Assembly: GCA_027486495.1 (NCBI GenBank)
Contig: JAIXOZ010000039.1
Location: 1-46,701, forward strand
Source: Comamonadaceae bacterium
GTDB lineage: Bacteria; Pseudomonadota; Gammaproteobacteria; Burkholderiales; Burkholderiaceae_C
Reading direction: 5' to 3'
DNA length: 46,701 nt
In this document: positions 34,439 to 43,002 of the stretch, piece after piece
How positions within the stretch are numbered: position 1 is the stretch's first letter
Layout of the letters: every line of letters begins with the position of its first letter
Notes under the pieces: generated by a model
Database searches by the model: none
What the model was told of the DNA's origin: nothing
What the model saw: only the letters and a program-made list of their open reading frames with translations
Translations under genes and position numbers: made by a program

Positions 34439-34867
34439 ATGAAATGCTGGGTGTGTTCCCGCCAAGCCAAAGGCTTCGGCCACGTGGATTTTCGCTTCAA
34501 GGTGGGGCACCCCAGGCGGTACCCCATCGACTGGATCTTCTGCTCACGACGTTGCCAGGACTGTTTTCACCGGCTGTATGCCGTTGGGATTCGCACGCTC
34601 GAGCGCGAAGGCACGCAGCCAACAGGGGACGGTGTGATTGATCCGACCGAAGCTGAACTGGCAGCCATGCAGCAATGCCTCAAGCCGCTGGGTGAAGCCG
34701 CCGGTGAGATCGGTATGGACCGACCGTTGTCGAGCTACACCCAGCAAGAGGCCCTGCGGCTGATCAATGCCGTGGTCACGACCTATGTCGAGGCCATGGT
34801 GCAGGAACACGAGCGCAGCAAGTACCCACCTGTTCGCATGCAACTGGACCAATCGCCCTTGAGCTGA
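34439..34867 (+). CDS. Small zinc-binding phage protein (DUF6511-like)
   Basis: This is a 142-residue protein. The N-terminus carries Cys3-x2-Cys6 (MKCWVCSRQ) and, after a VGHPRRYPIDWIFCSRRCQDC stretch, further Cys (CSRRCQDC). This probably makes one zinc site that I associate with DUF6511. The C-terminal half is helical (QQEALRLINAVVTTYVEAMV). GAGG is near the ATG. Its function is unknown; it sits between the SSB-like and HTH/primase genes of the replication operon. Confidence 0.75.
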   Translation: MKCWVCSRQAKGFGHVDFRFKVGHPRRYPIDWIFCSRRCQDCFHRLYAVGIRTLEREGTQPTGDGVIDPTEAELAAMQQCLKPLGEAAGEIGMDRPLSSYTQQEALRLINAVVTTYVEAMVQEHERSKYPPVRMQLDQSPLS

Positions 34868-34963
34868 TTGTCCTGACTCCACCGCAGGACTCAGCGTCCT
34901 GCGGTCTCCAACTTCTACCAACCAATGCGGGTGATGCAGATCACCTGCAGGGATGAACCTTTC

Positions 34964-35254
34964 ATGAAAAAACCTGAAACCTTGGCTTCGCCATTGAGCC
35001 TGCAAGCCGCAGGCGATAACGACTTCAGCGATGAGCCGCTGCTCACAGCCAAGCGTGCATCAAAGGCACTGAACTTGCCGCTGTACTACTTCACCAAAAC
35101 CGCAAAACGCAAAGCCCTGGGGCTGCCGTTCTACTGCGTCAATCGCTTGGTTCGATTCCGGCTGGGTGAGTTGCACCAGTGGCAGATCGCCTATGCCCAC
35201 AAGCTGCAGGAAGAGCAAGTTGCGGCGCTCGATGTGGGAGGTGCCAATGCTTGA
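34964..35254 (+). CDS. Small HTH-like protein upstream of the primase
   Basis: This is a 96-residue protein (MKKPETLASPLSLQ start) with LLTAKRASKALNLPLYYFTK, which resembles an AlpA-type HTH, then RFRLGELHQWQIAYAHKLQE. The ATG at 34964 fits better than 34925. Its end overlaps the primase start by eight bases. It is probably a DNA-binding partner of the replication module; the exact family is not certain. Confidence 0.7.
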   Translation: MKKPETLASPLSLQAAGDNDFSDEPLLTAKRASKALNLPLYYFTKTAKRKALGLPFYCVNRLVRFRLGELHQWQIAYAHKLQEEQVAALDVGGANA

Positions 35255-37565
35255 TTTCAACGATGAGCCCACCTCGAAAACGCGCAAAGCAACGGGGGGT
35301 GCCAACGACGCTGCACGTGAGAAAGCTGACATTCGCTCGGCCCTGAACGATCAGCTGGCCCTGCTGGTGCTGGACATTTGGCCCTCAGGCAAACGCCGCC
35401 AGGACAAGTTCCTGGTGGGCGATGTGATGGGTGGCCCGGGCGACAGTCTGGAACTGCTGCTCTCTGGTCCAAAGGCGGGCCTGTGGACCGACCGCGCCAC
35501 GAACGAAGGTGGCGACATCTTCGATCTGATCGCCCGCTACTACAGCCTCGATGTTCAGGCCCAGTTCCCTCAGGTGCTGGACAAAGCCCGGGACTGGCTT
35601 GGCCGTGTCTCGGCCATACCGCCCACAGCGGTGGCCGCAAGCCAGGCCAAGGCGCCGGTGGTCGATGAACTCGGCCCAGCCACGGCCAAATGGGACTACC
35701 AGGATGCCAGCGGAAAACTCATCGCGGTGGTGTATCGCTATGACCCAGAGCCAGGCCGCAAGGAGTTCAGGCCCTGGGATGTGGCTCGCCGCAAGATGTC
35801 CCCTCCAGAGCCGCGTCCGCTGTACAACCAGCCGGGCATGCTCAAGGCCGATCAGGTGGTTCTGGTCGAGGGGGAGAAGTGCGCCCAAACCCTGCTTGAA
35901 TTTGGCGTGTGCGCCACCACGGCCATGCATGGCGCCAATGCACCTGTTGAGAAAACAGACTGGTCACCGCTCTCAGGCAAGCATGTCTTGATCTGGCCCG
36001 ATCGTGACAAACCTGGTTGGCTCTACGCCGATCATGCTTCCCAAGCCATCATGAGAGCTGGTGCCAAATCATGTGCCATCTTGCAGCCGCCTGCAGAAAA
36101 GCCCGATGGCTGGGATGTGGCCGATGCAGTGCAAGACGGTTTTGACATTGCTGGATTTCTGGCTGTGGGCGAGAGGGTTCCTGTGGTGCATCAGATCGAT
36201 GCGCATGCGCCCCTGGAGCTTGAGGATGGCATCGACTACACGAACGAGGACGGGCTGGCAATGGCCTTTTCTCAGCAGTTCGCCGAGGACTGGCGCTACT
36301 GCGCCCCATGGAGCAAGTGGCTCGTGTGGAACGGGGTGCGCTGGAACATCGACAAAGCTTTGTATGTGATGCATCTGTGTCGCCTGATCTGCCGTGCAGC
36401 AGCGATGCAAGCGGATCGCGAAAAACTCAAAGGACGCTTGGCCAGCTCGGGAACGATCTCAGCCATTGAGCGAATCGTGCGTTCAGAGCCGCGCCACAGT
36501 GCCACGGTCGAAGAGTGGGACTCCAGCATCTGGCTCCTGAACACGCCCGGTGGCATCGTGGACTTGCGCACTGGTGCCCGTGGTCCACATGACCGCGACC
36601 GACGCATGACCAAGGTGACCACAGCCACGCCGCAAGGCGATTGCCCCGTCTGGCGCAATTTCCTGGTGAATGTCACGGGCGGTGATGAGGAGTTGCAAGA
36701 CTACCTGCAGCGCGTGGTGGGGTATTGCCTGACGGGCGACATCAGCACCCATGCGCTCTTCTTCCTGTACGGCACAGGGGCCAATGGCAAGTCGGTCTTC
36801 GTGAACGTGATCTCCACGGTGCTTGGCGACTATGCCGCAAACGCTCCTATGGACACCTTCATGGAATCGCGCTCGGACCGGCACCCCACCGATCTGGCAG
36901 GACTGCGTGGTGCCCGCTTTGTTTCGGCAACTGAGACAGAGCAAGGCAGGCGCTGGAACGAATCCAAGATCAAGGCGATCACGGGGGGTGACGACATCAC
37001 GGCGCGCCTGATGCACCAGGATTTCTTCACCTACAGGCCGCAGTTCAAGCTGCTCATTGCAGGTAATCACAAGCCTGCGATCCGCAACATCGATGAGGCC
37101 ATGCGCCGCCGCATGCACCTGATCCCATTCACGATCACGGTCCCTCCAGAAAAGCGTGATCCGCTCCTGACCGAGAAGCTGCTTGCCGAGCGCGACGGAA
37201 TCATGGCTTGGGCGGTGCAGGGCTGCCTGCTTTGGCAAAGCCAGGGCCTGGTTCAACCCAAGTCCGTGGTGAGTGCGACCGAGGAGTACTTCGAGGCCGA
37301 GGACGCCATGGGGCGGTGGATGAGCGAGCGCTGCAATCTGGGCATCAACCACAAGGCACTGACGGCCACGCTTTTCAACGACTGGAAGCAGTGGGCCGAA
37401 CTCAGTGGTGAGTACATAGGCACGCAGCGCCGGTTCTCGGACGCCTTGCTGGCCAGACGTTTCGAGAAATGGCGCAACTCCATGGGTGTGCGTGGCTACC
37501 AGGGGATCGACCTCAAACAGCCCACTTCCTTGCCTGCCCGGTCCTATCCATACAACGATGATTGA
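35247..37565 (+). CDS. Phage/plasmid primase-helicase, P4 family (TOPRIM + D5_N + SF3 ATPase)
   Basis: This is a 772-residue protein. A TOPRIM-type motif, VVLVEGEK, lies near residue 205 and DxD-like WPDRDKPG follows. A D5_N-like region spans the middle. The SF3 Walker A LYGTGANGKSVF is near residue 508, then FVSATETEQGRRWNESKIK and LIAGNHKPAI. The family makes primers and unwinds DNA at a phage or satellite origin. The ATG at 35247 has GGAGG six bases upstream; the frame extends upstream without family-like sequence. It is the core of the replication operon. Confidence 0.93.
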   Translation: MLDFNDEPTSKTRKATGGANDAAREKADIRSALNDQLALLVLDIWPSGKRRQDKFLVGDVMGGPGDSLELLLSGPKAGLWTDRATNEGGDIFDLIARYYSLDVQAQFPQVLDKARDWLGRVSAIPPTAVAASQAKAPVVDELGPATAKWDYQDASGKLIAVVYRYDPEPGRKEFRPWDVARRKMSPPEPRPLYNQPGMLKADQVVLVEGEKCAQTLLEFGVCATTAMHGANAPVEKTDWSPLSGKHVLIWPDRDKPGWLYADHASQAIMRAGAKSCAILQPPAEKPDGWDVADAVQDGFDIAGFLAVGERVPVVHQIDAHAPLELEDGIDYTNEDGLAMAFSQQFAEDWRYCAPWSKWLVWNGVRWNIDKALYVMHLCRLICRAAAMQADREKLKGRLASSGTISAIERIVRSEPRHSATVEEWDSSIWLLNTPGGIVDLRTGARGPHDRDRRMTKVTTATPQGDCPVWRNFLVNVTGGDEELQDYLQRVVGYCLTGDISTHALFFLYGTGANGKSVFVNVISTVLGDYAANAPMDTFMESRSDRHPTDLAGLRGARFVSATETEQGRRWNESKIKAITGGDDITARLMHQDFFTYRPQFKLLIAGNHKPAIRNIDEAMRRRMHLIPFTITVPPEKRDPLLTEKLLAERDGIMAWAVQGCLLWQSQGLVQPKSVVSATEEYFEAEDAMGRWMSERCNLGINHKALTATLFNDWKQWAELSGEYIGTQRRFSDALLARRFEKWRNSMGVRGYQGIDLKQPTSLPARSYPYNDD

Positions 37566-37577
37566 GAGGGAAATCCA

Positions 37578-37778
37578 ATGAAAAAGGTTTCAGATATCGG
37601 CTCTTTGACACAACTGACGAGTCATTACATTGGTTCTTTACGCGGGCGCGTAGACGCGCATAAAGAGAAGGGATGTTATGTACCGTCAATAACGTCAGTT
37701 TCATTGTCAAAACCGGACAAGTCCGTTTTTGACTTCCCAGCGGCGCACCGGAATATTTCGTTTGGAGGGCAGGTATGA
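37578..37778 (+). CDS. Small hypothetical protein downstream of the primase
   Basis: This is a 66-residue protein (MKKVSDIGSLTQLTSHYIG start) without a recognised domain. It is supported by GAGGG before the ATG, a 12-base gap from the primase, and an ATGA overlap with the next gene. Confidence 0.6.
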   Translation: MKKVSDIGSLTQLTSHYIGSLRGRVDAHKEKGCYVPSITSVSLSKPDKSVFDFPAAHRNISFGGQV

Positions 37779-38005
37779 AAATCCCTCCAGCACGTTATCC
37801 ATCGCCCCTTGGGCGCATGCAGCCCACGCCTGTGGATGTCGAAGCCGCCAAGCGCCAGGGATGGCGCGAGCAGCACATCTTGGTCATCTCCCATGATGAC
37901 GAGCGCTTGGATTTCTTGGAGCGCCAGCTCATTCGCAGCATTGGCGAACGGCTCTACGGTCAAAGCCAGGGCCATGTTCATCCCAAGGGGGGTGGCCATG
38001 GTTGA
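37775..38005 (+). CDS. Small hypothetical protein in the replication operon
   Basis: This is a 76-residue protein with a charged helical middle (QHILVISHDDERLDFLERQL) and a His/Gly-rich tail (HPKGGGHG). It begins in an ATGA overlap with the preceding gene and ends eight bases into the next one, so the three are coupled. I do not recognise a family. Confidence 0.65.
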   Translation: MKIPPARYPSPLGRMQPTPVDVEAAKRQGWREQHILVISHDDERLDFLERQLIRSIGERLYGQSQGHVHPKGGGHG

Positions 38006-38393
38006 AACCTGGACAGTTGAAGCGGTGGCCGAGCGTTTTGTCGATGCGGCCAGAACCGCCAGGCGCTTGCCACGCGTGGCGGTGCAGGGTTACGCCAGCA
38101 CCTGGCCCATCGTGATCTTGCCAAGCGATGCCTACCCGGATCCGCACAGGGTGTACCGCATGGCGCCTCCATCCCCTCAGGACGTGGAGCGGATGCTCGA
38201 AGTCATGCGCTGGGTGCAGATGCTTGAACTCGACGAGCGGCACCTGGTGTGGATGCGGGCCAAGCGATTTGACTGGGTGGAGATCAGCAAGCGCTTTGCC
38301 TGTGACCGAACCACGGCGTGGAGACGCTGGAAGAGGGACATGCAAGTGGTGGCTGACCTGCTCAACCGGCAGGCTCAGTCACCGAAAAAGTGA
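37998..38393 (+). CDS. DUF6362-like HTH protein
   Basis: This is a 131-residue protein (start METW preceded by a Val: ATG GTT GAA ACC). The helical N-terminus TVEAVAERFVDAARTARRLP and a C-terminal HTH (FDWVEISKRFACDRTTAWRR) match what I recall of DUF6362, found in prophages before structural or regulatory genes. The start at 37998 is supported by AAGGGGG upstream and an overlap with the previous gene. A longer start at 37809 is an out-of-context extension. Confidence 0.78.
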   Translation: MVETWTVEAVAERFVDAARTARRLPRVAVQGYASTWPIVILPSDAYPDPHRVYRMAPPSPQDVERMLEVMRWVQMLELDERHLVWMRAKRFDWVEISKRFACDRTTAWRRWKRDMQVVADLLNRQAQSPKK

Positions 38394-38417
38394 GACCTGT
38401 CATCTGGAGAGGAAATT

Positions 38418-38493
38418 AGCGTGTTTTGGCGGTCATGCGCGGCGCTATTTACGTTCAAGCGTGAATGCGCGGTTTTTGGGGCCAAAACACGCT
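38418..38493. repeat. Long inverted repeat (13-bp arms) in a gene-free phage gap
   Basis: Perfect arms AGCGTGTTTTGGC (38418-38430) and GCCAAAACACGCT (38481-38493) enclose 50 bases. Inside are a direct repeat ATGCGCGG (38435-38442 and 38465-38472) and a small TTCA/TGAA stem at 38454-38465. The RNA or single strand could fold into a long hairpin. It lies 25 bases after the last gene of the replication operon. It could be a terminator-like element, an origin structure or a small RNA. Confidence 0.6.
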
Positions 38494-38551
38494 GCAACAT
38501 TTCGGCGATTTGCAGCTACATTTTCGTCTACGGTGGACAAACGAGTGCAAA

Positions 38552-38647
38552 GACAGTGATGACAGTCACACACAGTCGATGACACCTCGAAAATTCCCCG
38601 AAACAGTCGGAATAGAGTTGGGAAGGGGTCAAAGACAGTCGATGACA
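38552..38647. repeat. Iteron-like ACAGTCGATGACA repeats
   Basis: The 13-mer ACAGTCGATGACA occurs at 38572-38584 and 38635-38647. A related GACAGTGATGACA lies at 38552-38564, and a half copy ACAGTCGG at 38603-38610. They lie in the same gene-free gap as the long inverted repeat, downstream of the P4-type primase, which makes a replication origin plausible. This is inference from repeat type and position. Confidence 0.5.
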
Positions 38648-38674
38648 TCGACGTCTACTGACGATGTCTGACTC

Positions 38675-38923
38675 CTATCGATGAACTTCGATTTCCCCTG
38701 TGGCTTCGTACTCCACCAGCTTCTCAAGCGGTAGGTACACAGTCGGTTTTCCCTCGCGGAGAACCTCCAGACGGCCATGAATTTCTGATCCCACTTCGTA
38801 GGTCCCAGCAACCAGCGGCGTAAAACCTGCTCCGGATGCTGTGGCCTCAGTCGGGCTTTTGCGGGCCAGAACCCCGCGAACTACTTTGATCTGCACTGCA
38901 AGGCATTCTCGTTTTGCGGCCAA
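38675..38923 (-). CDS. Hypothetical protein, opposite strand, next to the methyltransferase
   Basis: This is an 82-residue frame with a protein-like composition (IKVVRGVLARKSPTEA; YEVGSEIHGRLEVLREGKPT; LPLEKLVEYEATGEIEVHR). Only a TTG start at 38923 is available, and no internal Met exists. It would run divergently from the methyltransferase start at 38941. No family is recognised; it may be a small phage regulator or a chance frame. Confidence 0.45.
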   Translation of the reverse strand: MAAKRECLAVQIKVVRGVLARKSPTEATASGAGFTPLVAGTYEVGSEIHGRLEVLREGKPTVYLPLEKLVEYEATGEIEVHR

Positions 38924-38940
38924 TTTTACCGGTCACCCCC

Positions 38941-40200
38941 ATGAATCATCCTGAGATCCGCATGGTCCCAGTGGACGCGCTCGTCCCCTATGCACGCAAT
39001 GCCCGCACCCACAGCGATGCCCAGGTGGCACAAATCGCGGCCTCGATCACCGAGTTCGGCTGGACCAACCCGATCCTCACGGACGGTTCAAAGGGCCTGA
39101 TCGCAGGACACGGCCGTCTGATGGCAGCGCGCAAGCTGGGCCTCAAGGAGGTGCCGGTCATTGAGCTCGGGCACCTCACGCCCGAGCAGAAGAAAGCCTA
39201 CATCCTGGCCGATAACCGTCTCGCAGAGAACGCGGGCTGGGACGATGAGCTCCTGAAACTCGAGTTGGCTGAACTCAAAGCGGCCGACTTTGATCTTGAC
39301 CTGATGGGCTTTACCGACAAGGAGCTCGAAGAGCTTCTGAATGGAGACGAATCAGGCGGTGGTTTGACTGAAGATGACGCAATCCCAGAAGCACCAGTAG
39401 ACCCGGTATCCAGACCTGGGGACTTGTGGATTCTCGGCAACCACCGCCTCCTTTGTGGTGACTCCACCGTCTTGTCGGATGTGGAACGCCTCATGGGTGG
39501 CCAACTGGCCGACATGGCCTTCACCGATCCACCCTACAACGTGGACTACGGCAACAGCGCCAAAGACAAGATGCGCGGCAAAGATCGGCGCATCATGAAT
39601 GACGATCTGGGTGAGGGGTTCTTTCAGTTCCTCTACGACGCCTGTCTGAACCTGCTTGTGGTCACTAAGGGCGCCTGCTACGTGTGCATGAGCTCATCTG
39701 AGCTGCATACCCTGCAAAAGGCTTGGCTCAAGGCAGGCGGTAAGTGGTCCACGTTCATCATCTGGTCCAAGAACACTTTCACGCTCGGTCGCGCGGATTA
39801 CCAGCGCCAGTACGAGCCCATCCTGTATGGGTGGAAGCAGGGCTCAGACCACTTCTGGTGTGGAGACCGCGATCAGTCGGACATCTGGAACTACAACAAG
39901 CCCCGGGTCAATGATCTGCACCCGACCATGAAGCCGGTCGAACTGGTCGAGCGGGCCATCAAGAACTCCTCCAAGAGCCGGGACATCGTTCTGGACCTGT
40001 TTGGAGGTTCGGGCACCACCCTGATCGCCAGTGAAAAGACTGGCCGTCAGGCCCGCCTACTTGAGCTCGATCCCAAGTTCGTGGATGTGATCATCAAGCG
40101 CTGGGAGGAATACACCGGCCAGCAGGCGGTGCGCGAGGACGATGGCTTGAAGTTTTCTGAGGCAAGCGAAAAGGCTCATTGCGATCCAGTAGTCCAATGA
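38941..40200 (+). CDS. ParB-domain / DNA adenine-type methyltransferase fusion
   Basis: This is a 419-residue protein. The N-terminal ParB-like nuclease domain (about 1-90; VPVDALVPYARNARTHSDAQ; IAGHGRLMAARKLGLKEVPV) is followed by a methyltransferase with motif IV DPPYNVDYG near residue 196 and motif I FGGSGTT near 353. This order is that of the beta class. It modifies phage DNA, probably N6-adenine or N4-cytosine, for restriction evasion or packaging control. The ATG at 38941 is preferred over an upstream TTG at 38914. No cognate restriction enzyme is adjacent. Confidence 0.92.
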   Translation: MNHPEIRMVPVDALVPYARNARTHSDAQVAQIAASITEFGWTNPILTDGSKGLIAGHGRLMAARKLGLKEVPVIELGHLTPEQKKAYILADNRLAENAGWDDELLKLELAELKAADFDLDLMGFTDKELEELLNGDESGGGLTEDDAIPEAPVDPVSRPGDLWILGNHRLLCGDSTVLSDVERLMGGQLADMAFTDPPYNVDYGNSAKDKMRGKDRRIMNDDLGEGFFQFLYDACLNLLVVTKGACYVCMSSSELHTLQKAWLKAGGKWSTFIIWSKNTFTLGRADYQRQYEPILYGWKQGSDHFWCGDRDQSDIWNYNKPRVNDLHPTMKPVELVERAIKNSSKSRDIVLDLFGGSGTTLIASEKTGRQARLLELDPKFVDVIIKRWEEYTGQQAVREDDGLKFSEASEKAHCDPVVQ

Positions 40201-40667
40201 CGGTGGTCCACATCTGCTTGCGTCAAAATCAGGATTAAGTTCAAGCTACGGGCTTTTTCAATCCATGAACACAGACCGGCATATTCAATCTTCAATGCAC
40301 CAAAAAGCTTCTTGATCGTATCAAACCAGAGGTTCAAACCCTCGGCATGTGTCAACTGGTCTCGACAGTTGGTACGCCACGGCGCTGTTTAGGAAAGCGA
40401 CTGGAATTTGCTTTACTTACTGTAAGCATTCAGAAAATTGATCTAAGGAACCATCTTGCAGATGCGGGGCTAGATAGTTCTGCACGAACTTGTCAACAAC
40501 AACCCAGTCCGGGCTTCTGTTATGTGGTTTACAGCAGATAAATCTTAAACCTTAAAAACTTCATATTTCATCTAAGATGCAGAAAATTAGTTCGATGTAA
40601 CAGGCGATCTCCAAGGCTAAAACACATTTAAATTACCACGGCAGAGGTTTGGAGATGACGTTTTTCT
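40201..40667. other. Gene-poor gap between the methyltransferase and the SHOCT protein
   Basis: No complete gene is supported. On the minus strand roughly 40200-40370 stays open and translates to WFDTIKKLFGALKIEYAG with a helical look, but it has no clear start and no family match. This could be the relic of a truncated gene. The rest is AT-rich and featureless to my eye. Confidence 0.4.
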
Positions 40668-41075
40668 TTATGTACTCGGCGAGGATGCTGTGTGATTCAG
40701 GATTTTTGATTTTTGTTGCTGGAACTCTTCATCTGACAAGATTCCTTTGTCACGAAGTGTTGCTAATTTTTCAAGTTCATCAGAAATTGAAACTGATTTA
40801 TGGGCATTAGCGCTTGAGTTATCGGCTTCGCTGCCAGAGGTCGTAGAGGTGAGTGCCTTGATTGACTCCAGATGTCTTTCGTGATCTTCCCTTCGAAGTT
40901 GCTCCTGTCGATCATCTTCCGCCTTGTTGTTTAAGGCTAGGAGAATTGCAAACCCCACCAGAGGAGACATTACCAAAGCGAGGAGGAAATAACCAAAGCC
41001 ACTCCGCCCTCTTGAACTAGCTAAAATTCCCACGACGATAGCTAGAACTAACCAAAAAAACCAAAAAAAGAACAT
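40668..41075 (-). CDS. Membrane protein with C-terminal SHOCT domain
   Basis: This is a 135-residue protein. Two N-terminal transmembrane segments (about 3-20 and 28-48) are followed by a charged linker and a C-terminal SHOCT motif, DELEKLATLRDKGILSDEEF (about 99-118), a short oligomerisation module at the ends of many phage and bacterial proteins. The start at 41075 is weakly supported. Lower GC than the neighbours suggests separate acquisition. Its role in the element is unknown. Confidence 0.75.
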   Translation of the reverse strand: MFFFWFFWLVLAIVVGILASSRGRSGFGYFLLALVMSPLVGFAILLALNNKAEDDRQEQLRREDHERHLESIKALTSTTSGSEADNSSANAHKSVSISDELEKLATLRDKGILSDEEFQQQKSKILNHTASSPST

Positions 41076-41928
41076 GTTTTTTCCTTAACCAAAGGTGAAA
41101 GTAGGAGTGTGCCCAACACCGCTAATTGAACACGACGTCTTTCAACGAATAGAACGTGGTCATTCGGCCAAAAATTTTTGTGCCTCAAACGCCATGCTCA
41201 GCATTGATGCTTTGTTTGATTTTTCAACAATTGTCGCAAGTGAATATTATCAACTAAGGGTCGAATAGTTCCAACCATTGGTGGAGCATTTTTGGAACTT
41301 TCGAAGGCGTTTGGATAGACTCTCAGGCGGCTTCGAAAGCAAGCAGTTCTCACTCAGGAGAAGCTTGCCGTTGAAACTGATCTGGAGAAAAACTACATCA
41401 GCCTGATCGAGTTAGGCCAACCGCAGCGTTGTAGGGGTGATGAACGAGTTCGTATTTCTGGCAAAGGGATATTGTGATCAGGATGGATCTGTCGATCCGG
41501 TTGTGTTGTCTCTTAAGGTGGTATGGACGCTCTGTGGTCAGATCTACAAAGGTGCAGTCTTTCTGGACAAGGCTCTGCGTTAGCTGGTTCATGGCGGGGC
41601 GATTCAATAACTTGCCCCTGCAGAGAATTGGTTCGGTTTCTTCTTAGTTGTCCGAGAAATTCGGGTTAAGGTCGCCTCTGCTGATGTCGTCAGTGTAAGT
41701 GCGCGTGTCGAATTGACCTCGCTAGTTGGCCAGGGACACGCCTCTTATCGACTGGACTGCTACACTGAAATTACGGGTAAACGCAGCAGCTCGGCGATGA
41801 AGCGCTCGTAATTATGTTAGCTCTGCGTTGTGGTGTGAGGTCGAGCGGCATTGGGCCGCAAATGCAACTTTTATTGCATCAAAAACGAGTGGATATGTTA
41901 CCGCCGCGAGGTGCGCTGATCAGGCTTC
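41076..41928. other. Decayed region between the SHOCT gene and the next phage genes
   Basis: Apart from the XRE remnant at 41301-41430, nothing convincing is coded in these 850 bases. A 69-residue minus-strand frame at 41398-41607 overlaps the remnant and has no family resemblance. The sequence is lower in GC than the surrounding phage genes. It looks like a deletion or insertion scar within the element. Confidence 0.5.
41301..41430 (+). pseudogene. Remnant of an XRE-family HTH regulator
   Basis: A frame beginning near 41301 translates as LRRLRKQAVLTQEKLAVE (41322 onward), then TDLEKNYISLIELGQPQ. This is the conserved N-terminus of XRE regulators of the 'LRRLRKEAGLTQEQLA...YISLIERG' type. 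An in-frame TAG at 41316-41318 precedes it, and no start codon or downstream continuation is seen, so only the first HTH helices survive. It was read by eye in the plus frame. Confidence 0.65.
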
Positions 41929-42465
41929 CTATGCGTCAGGCTCTCCGGCATCCTGCGCCGGTAGGCCCAGCAGTAGTCGCGTCCAGTCATCTGCAGCACC
42001 GTCGAGCGAGGTATGGGCTGTGTCCTCGTCAGCATCCTCGGAGAAAGTCGAAATCACCTCGTAGACCCTGTGCGCCAGCACGGCGAACACCTGCGCCAAA
42101 GTGTCCTCGGAGTCGTCGTGATCGGGCAGATGGTCGGGCATTACGGTGCGGGTGAAGTCAGCCAAGGGCTGGCCGTTCCAAGCACCCATCACTTGGAAGG
42201 CTGGATCACTGCCCGAGAAGGCCTTGCCAAGGCGCACGCACTCGGCGCGGTCGGCCGCGGCGGCGATAGACGATAGGCTAGTGTTCATCGCCACCTGGGC
42301 GTAGCGGTCGCAGATCCCCGCGATGAAGGCGCGCACGATCTGGCCCACTGTCTCCAGATCACCTAGGTAGGGTGTCTTGGCGGTGTCGCCACTGGCGCGC
42401 TCGAGCGCGATGTGCCAGCCGGACGTGCCGAGCTTGCTAGAGATGTCGGAGCGAGAATCTGTCAT
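41929..42465 (-). CDS. Hypothetical protein
   Basis: This is a 178-residue GC-rich acidic soluble protein starting MTDSRSDISSKLGTSG. Helical segments include TVGQIVRAFIAGICDRYAQV and TLAQVFAVLAHRVYEVISTF, and the C-terminus is Asp-rich. I do not recognise it. It has no membrane helix or Cys motif. It starts at an ATG at 42465 and lies 72 bases from the next minus-strand gene. Its base composition is unlike the decayed DNA to its left. Confidence 0.65.
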   Translation of the reverse strand: MTDSRSDISSKLGTSGWHIALERASGDTAKTPYLGDLETVGQIVRAFIAGICDRYAQVAMNTSLSSIAAAADRAECVRLGKAFSGSDPAFQVMGAWNGQPLADFTRTVMPDHLPDHDDSEDTLAQVFAVLAHRVYEVISTFSEDADEDTAHTSLDGAADDWTRLLLGLPAQDAGEPDA

Positions 42466-42537
42466 GGGCCTAGATCGTATATCAGGTGGGAATAATCAGC
42501 AATTCGAGAACATTGCATGGCTTGCATTGTCGTCTCC

Positions 42538-42903
42538 TCAAGCGGACAGTGATTCTTCGATGAGCTGGGCGTGCATCACAAACCCGGTCAGGTAGGGCAG
42601 GCCCTTTGGTATACCAGTTTCGCGTGCGGTGATGCGGCCAATCTTCCAGTCCATCCATTTGGTGATGGCCTTGGTAACAGCGGCGTCCATCGCAAGGCCA
42701 AAGCTCAAACCGTCCTGTACCGTGTCTGCGAAATGCCTGCCTTGCTTGCTGTCCAGAAAGGCTCGTACCGATTCCAAGGGTTCGTTTGTGGCCTCGGCAA
42801 CTTGGGACATGGCGATCGGCCAGGCCACGCTGGCGTGGCCACCCATCGTTCCCCAAAACCCCCAGGCCTCGTTTTGTGTCATCGGTATTGCGTTGTTGCT
42901 CAT
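42538..42903 (-). CDS. Hypothetical protein
   Basis: This is a 121-residue protein (MSNNAIPMTQNEAWGFWGTM start, then GHASVAWPIAMSQVAEATNE; end FVMHAQLIEESLSA). An AAGGA-like site lies upstream. It is likely a small accessory protein of the plasmid or phage kind; no family assigned. It has no transmembrane helix. Confidence 0.7.
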   Translation of the reverse strand: MSNNAIPMTQNEAWGFWGTMGGHASVAWPIAMSQVAEATNEPLESVRAFLDSKQGRHFADTVQDGLSFGLAMDAAVTKAITKWMDWKIGRITARETGIPKGLPYLTGFVMHAQLIEESLSA

Positions 42904-43002
42904 TGGCTTGTCCTTGTTGCGATGTCTGTATGAACGCTCTACTTGGGGATGAAGTAAAGCGATTCATCAAATTTTTTTGATCTGTTGCTAATCAGAGACT
43001 GA

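Noticed and set aside
35385..37352. Long minus-strand frames opposite the primase
   Set aside because: They are shadows of the high-GC primase gene; the primase motifs are unambiguous on the plus strand.
40347..40541. 64-residue plus-strand frame in the gap after the methyltransferase
   Set aside because: It has no ribosome site, no family resemblance and chance-like composition.
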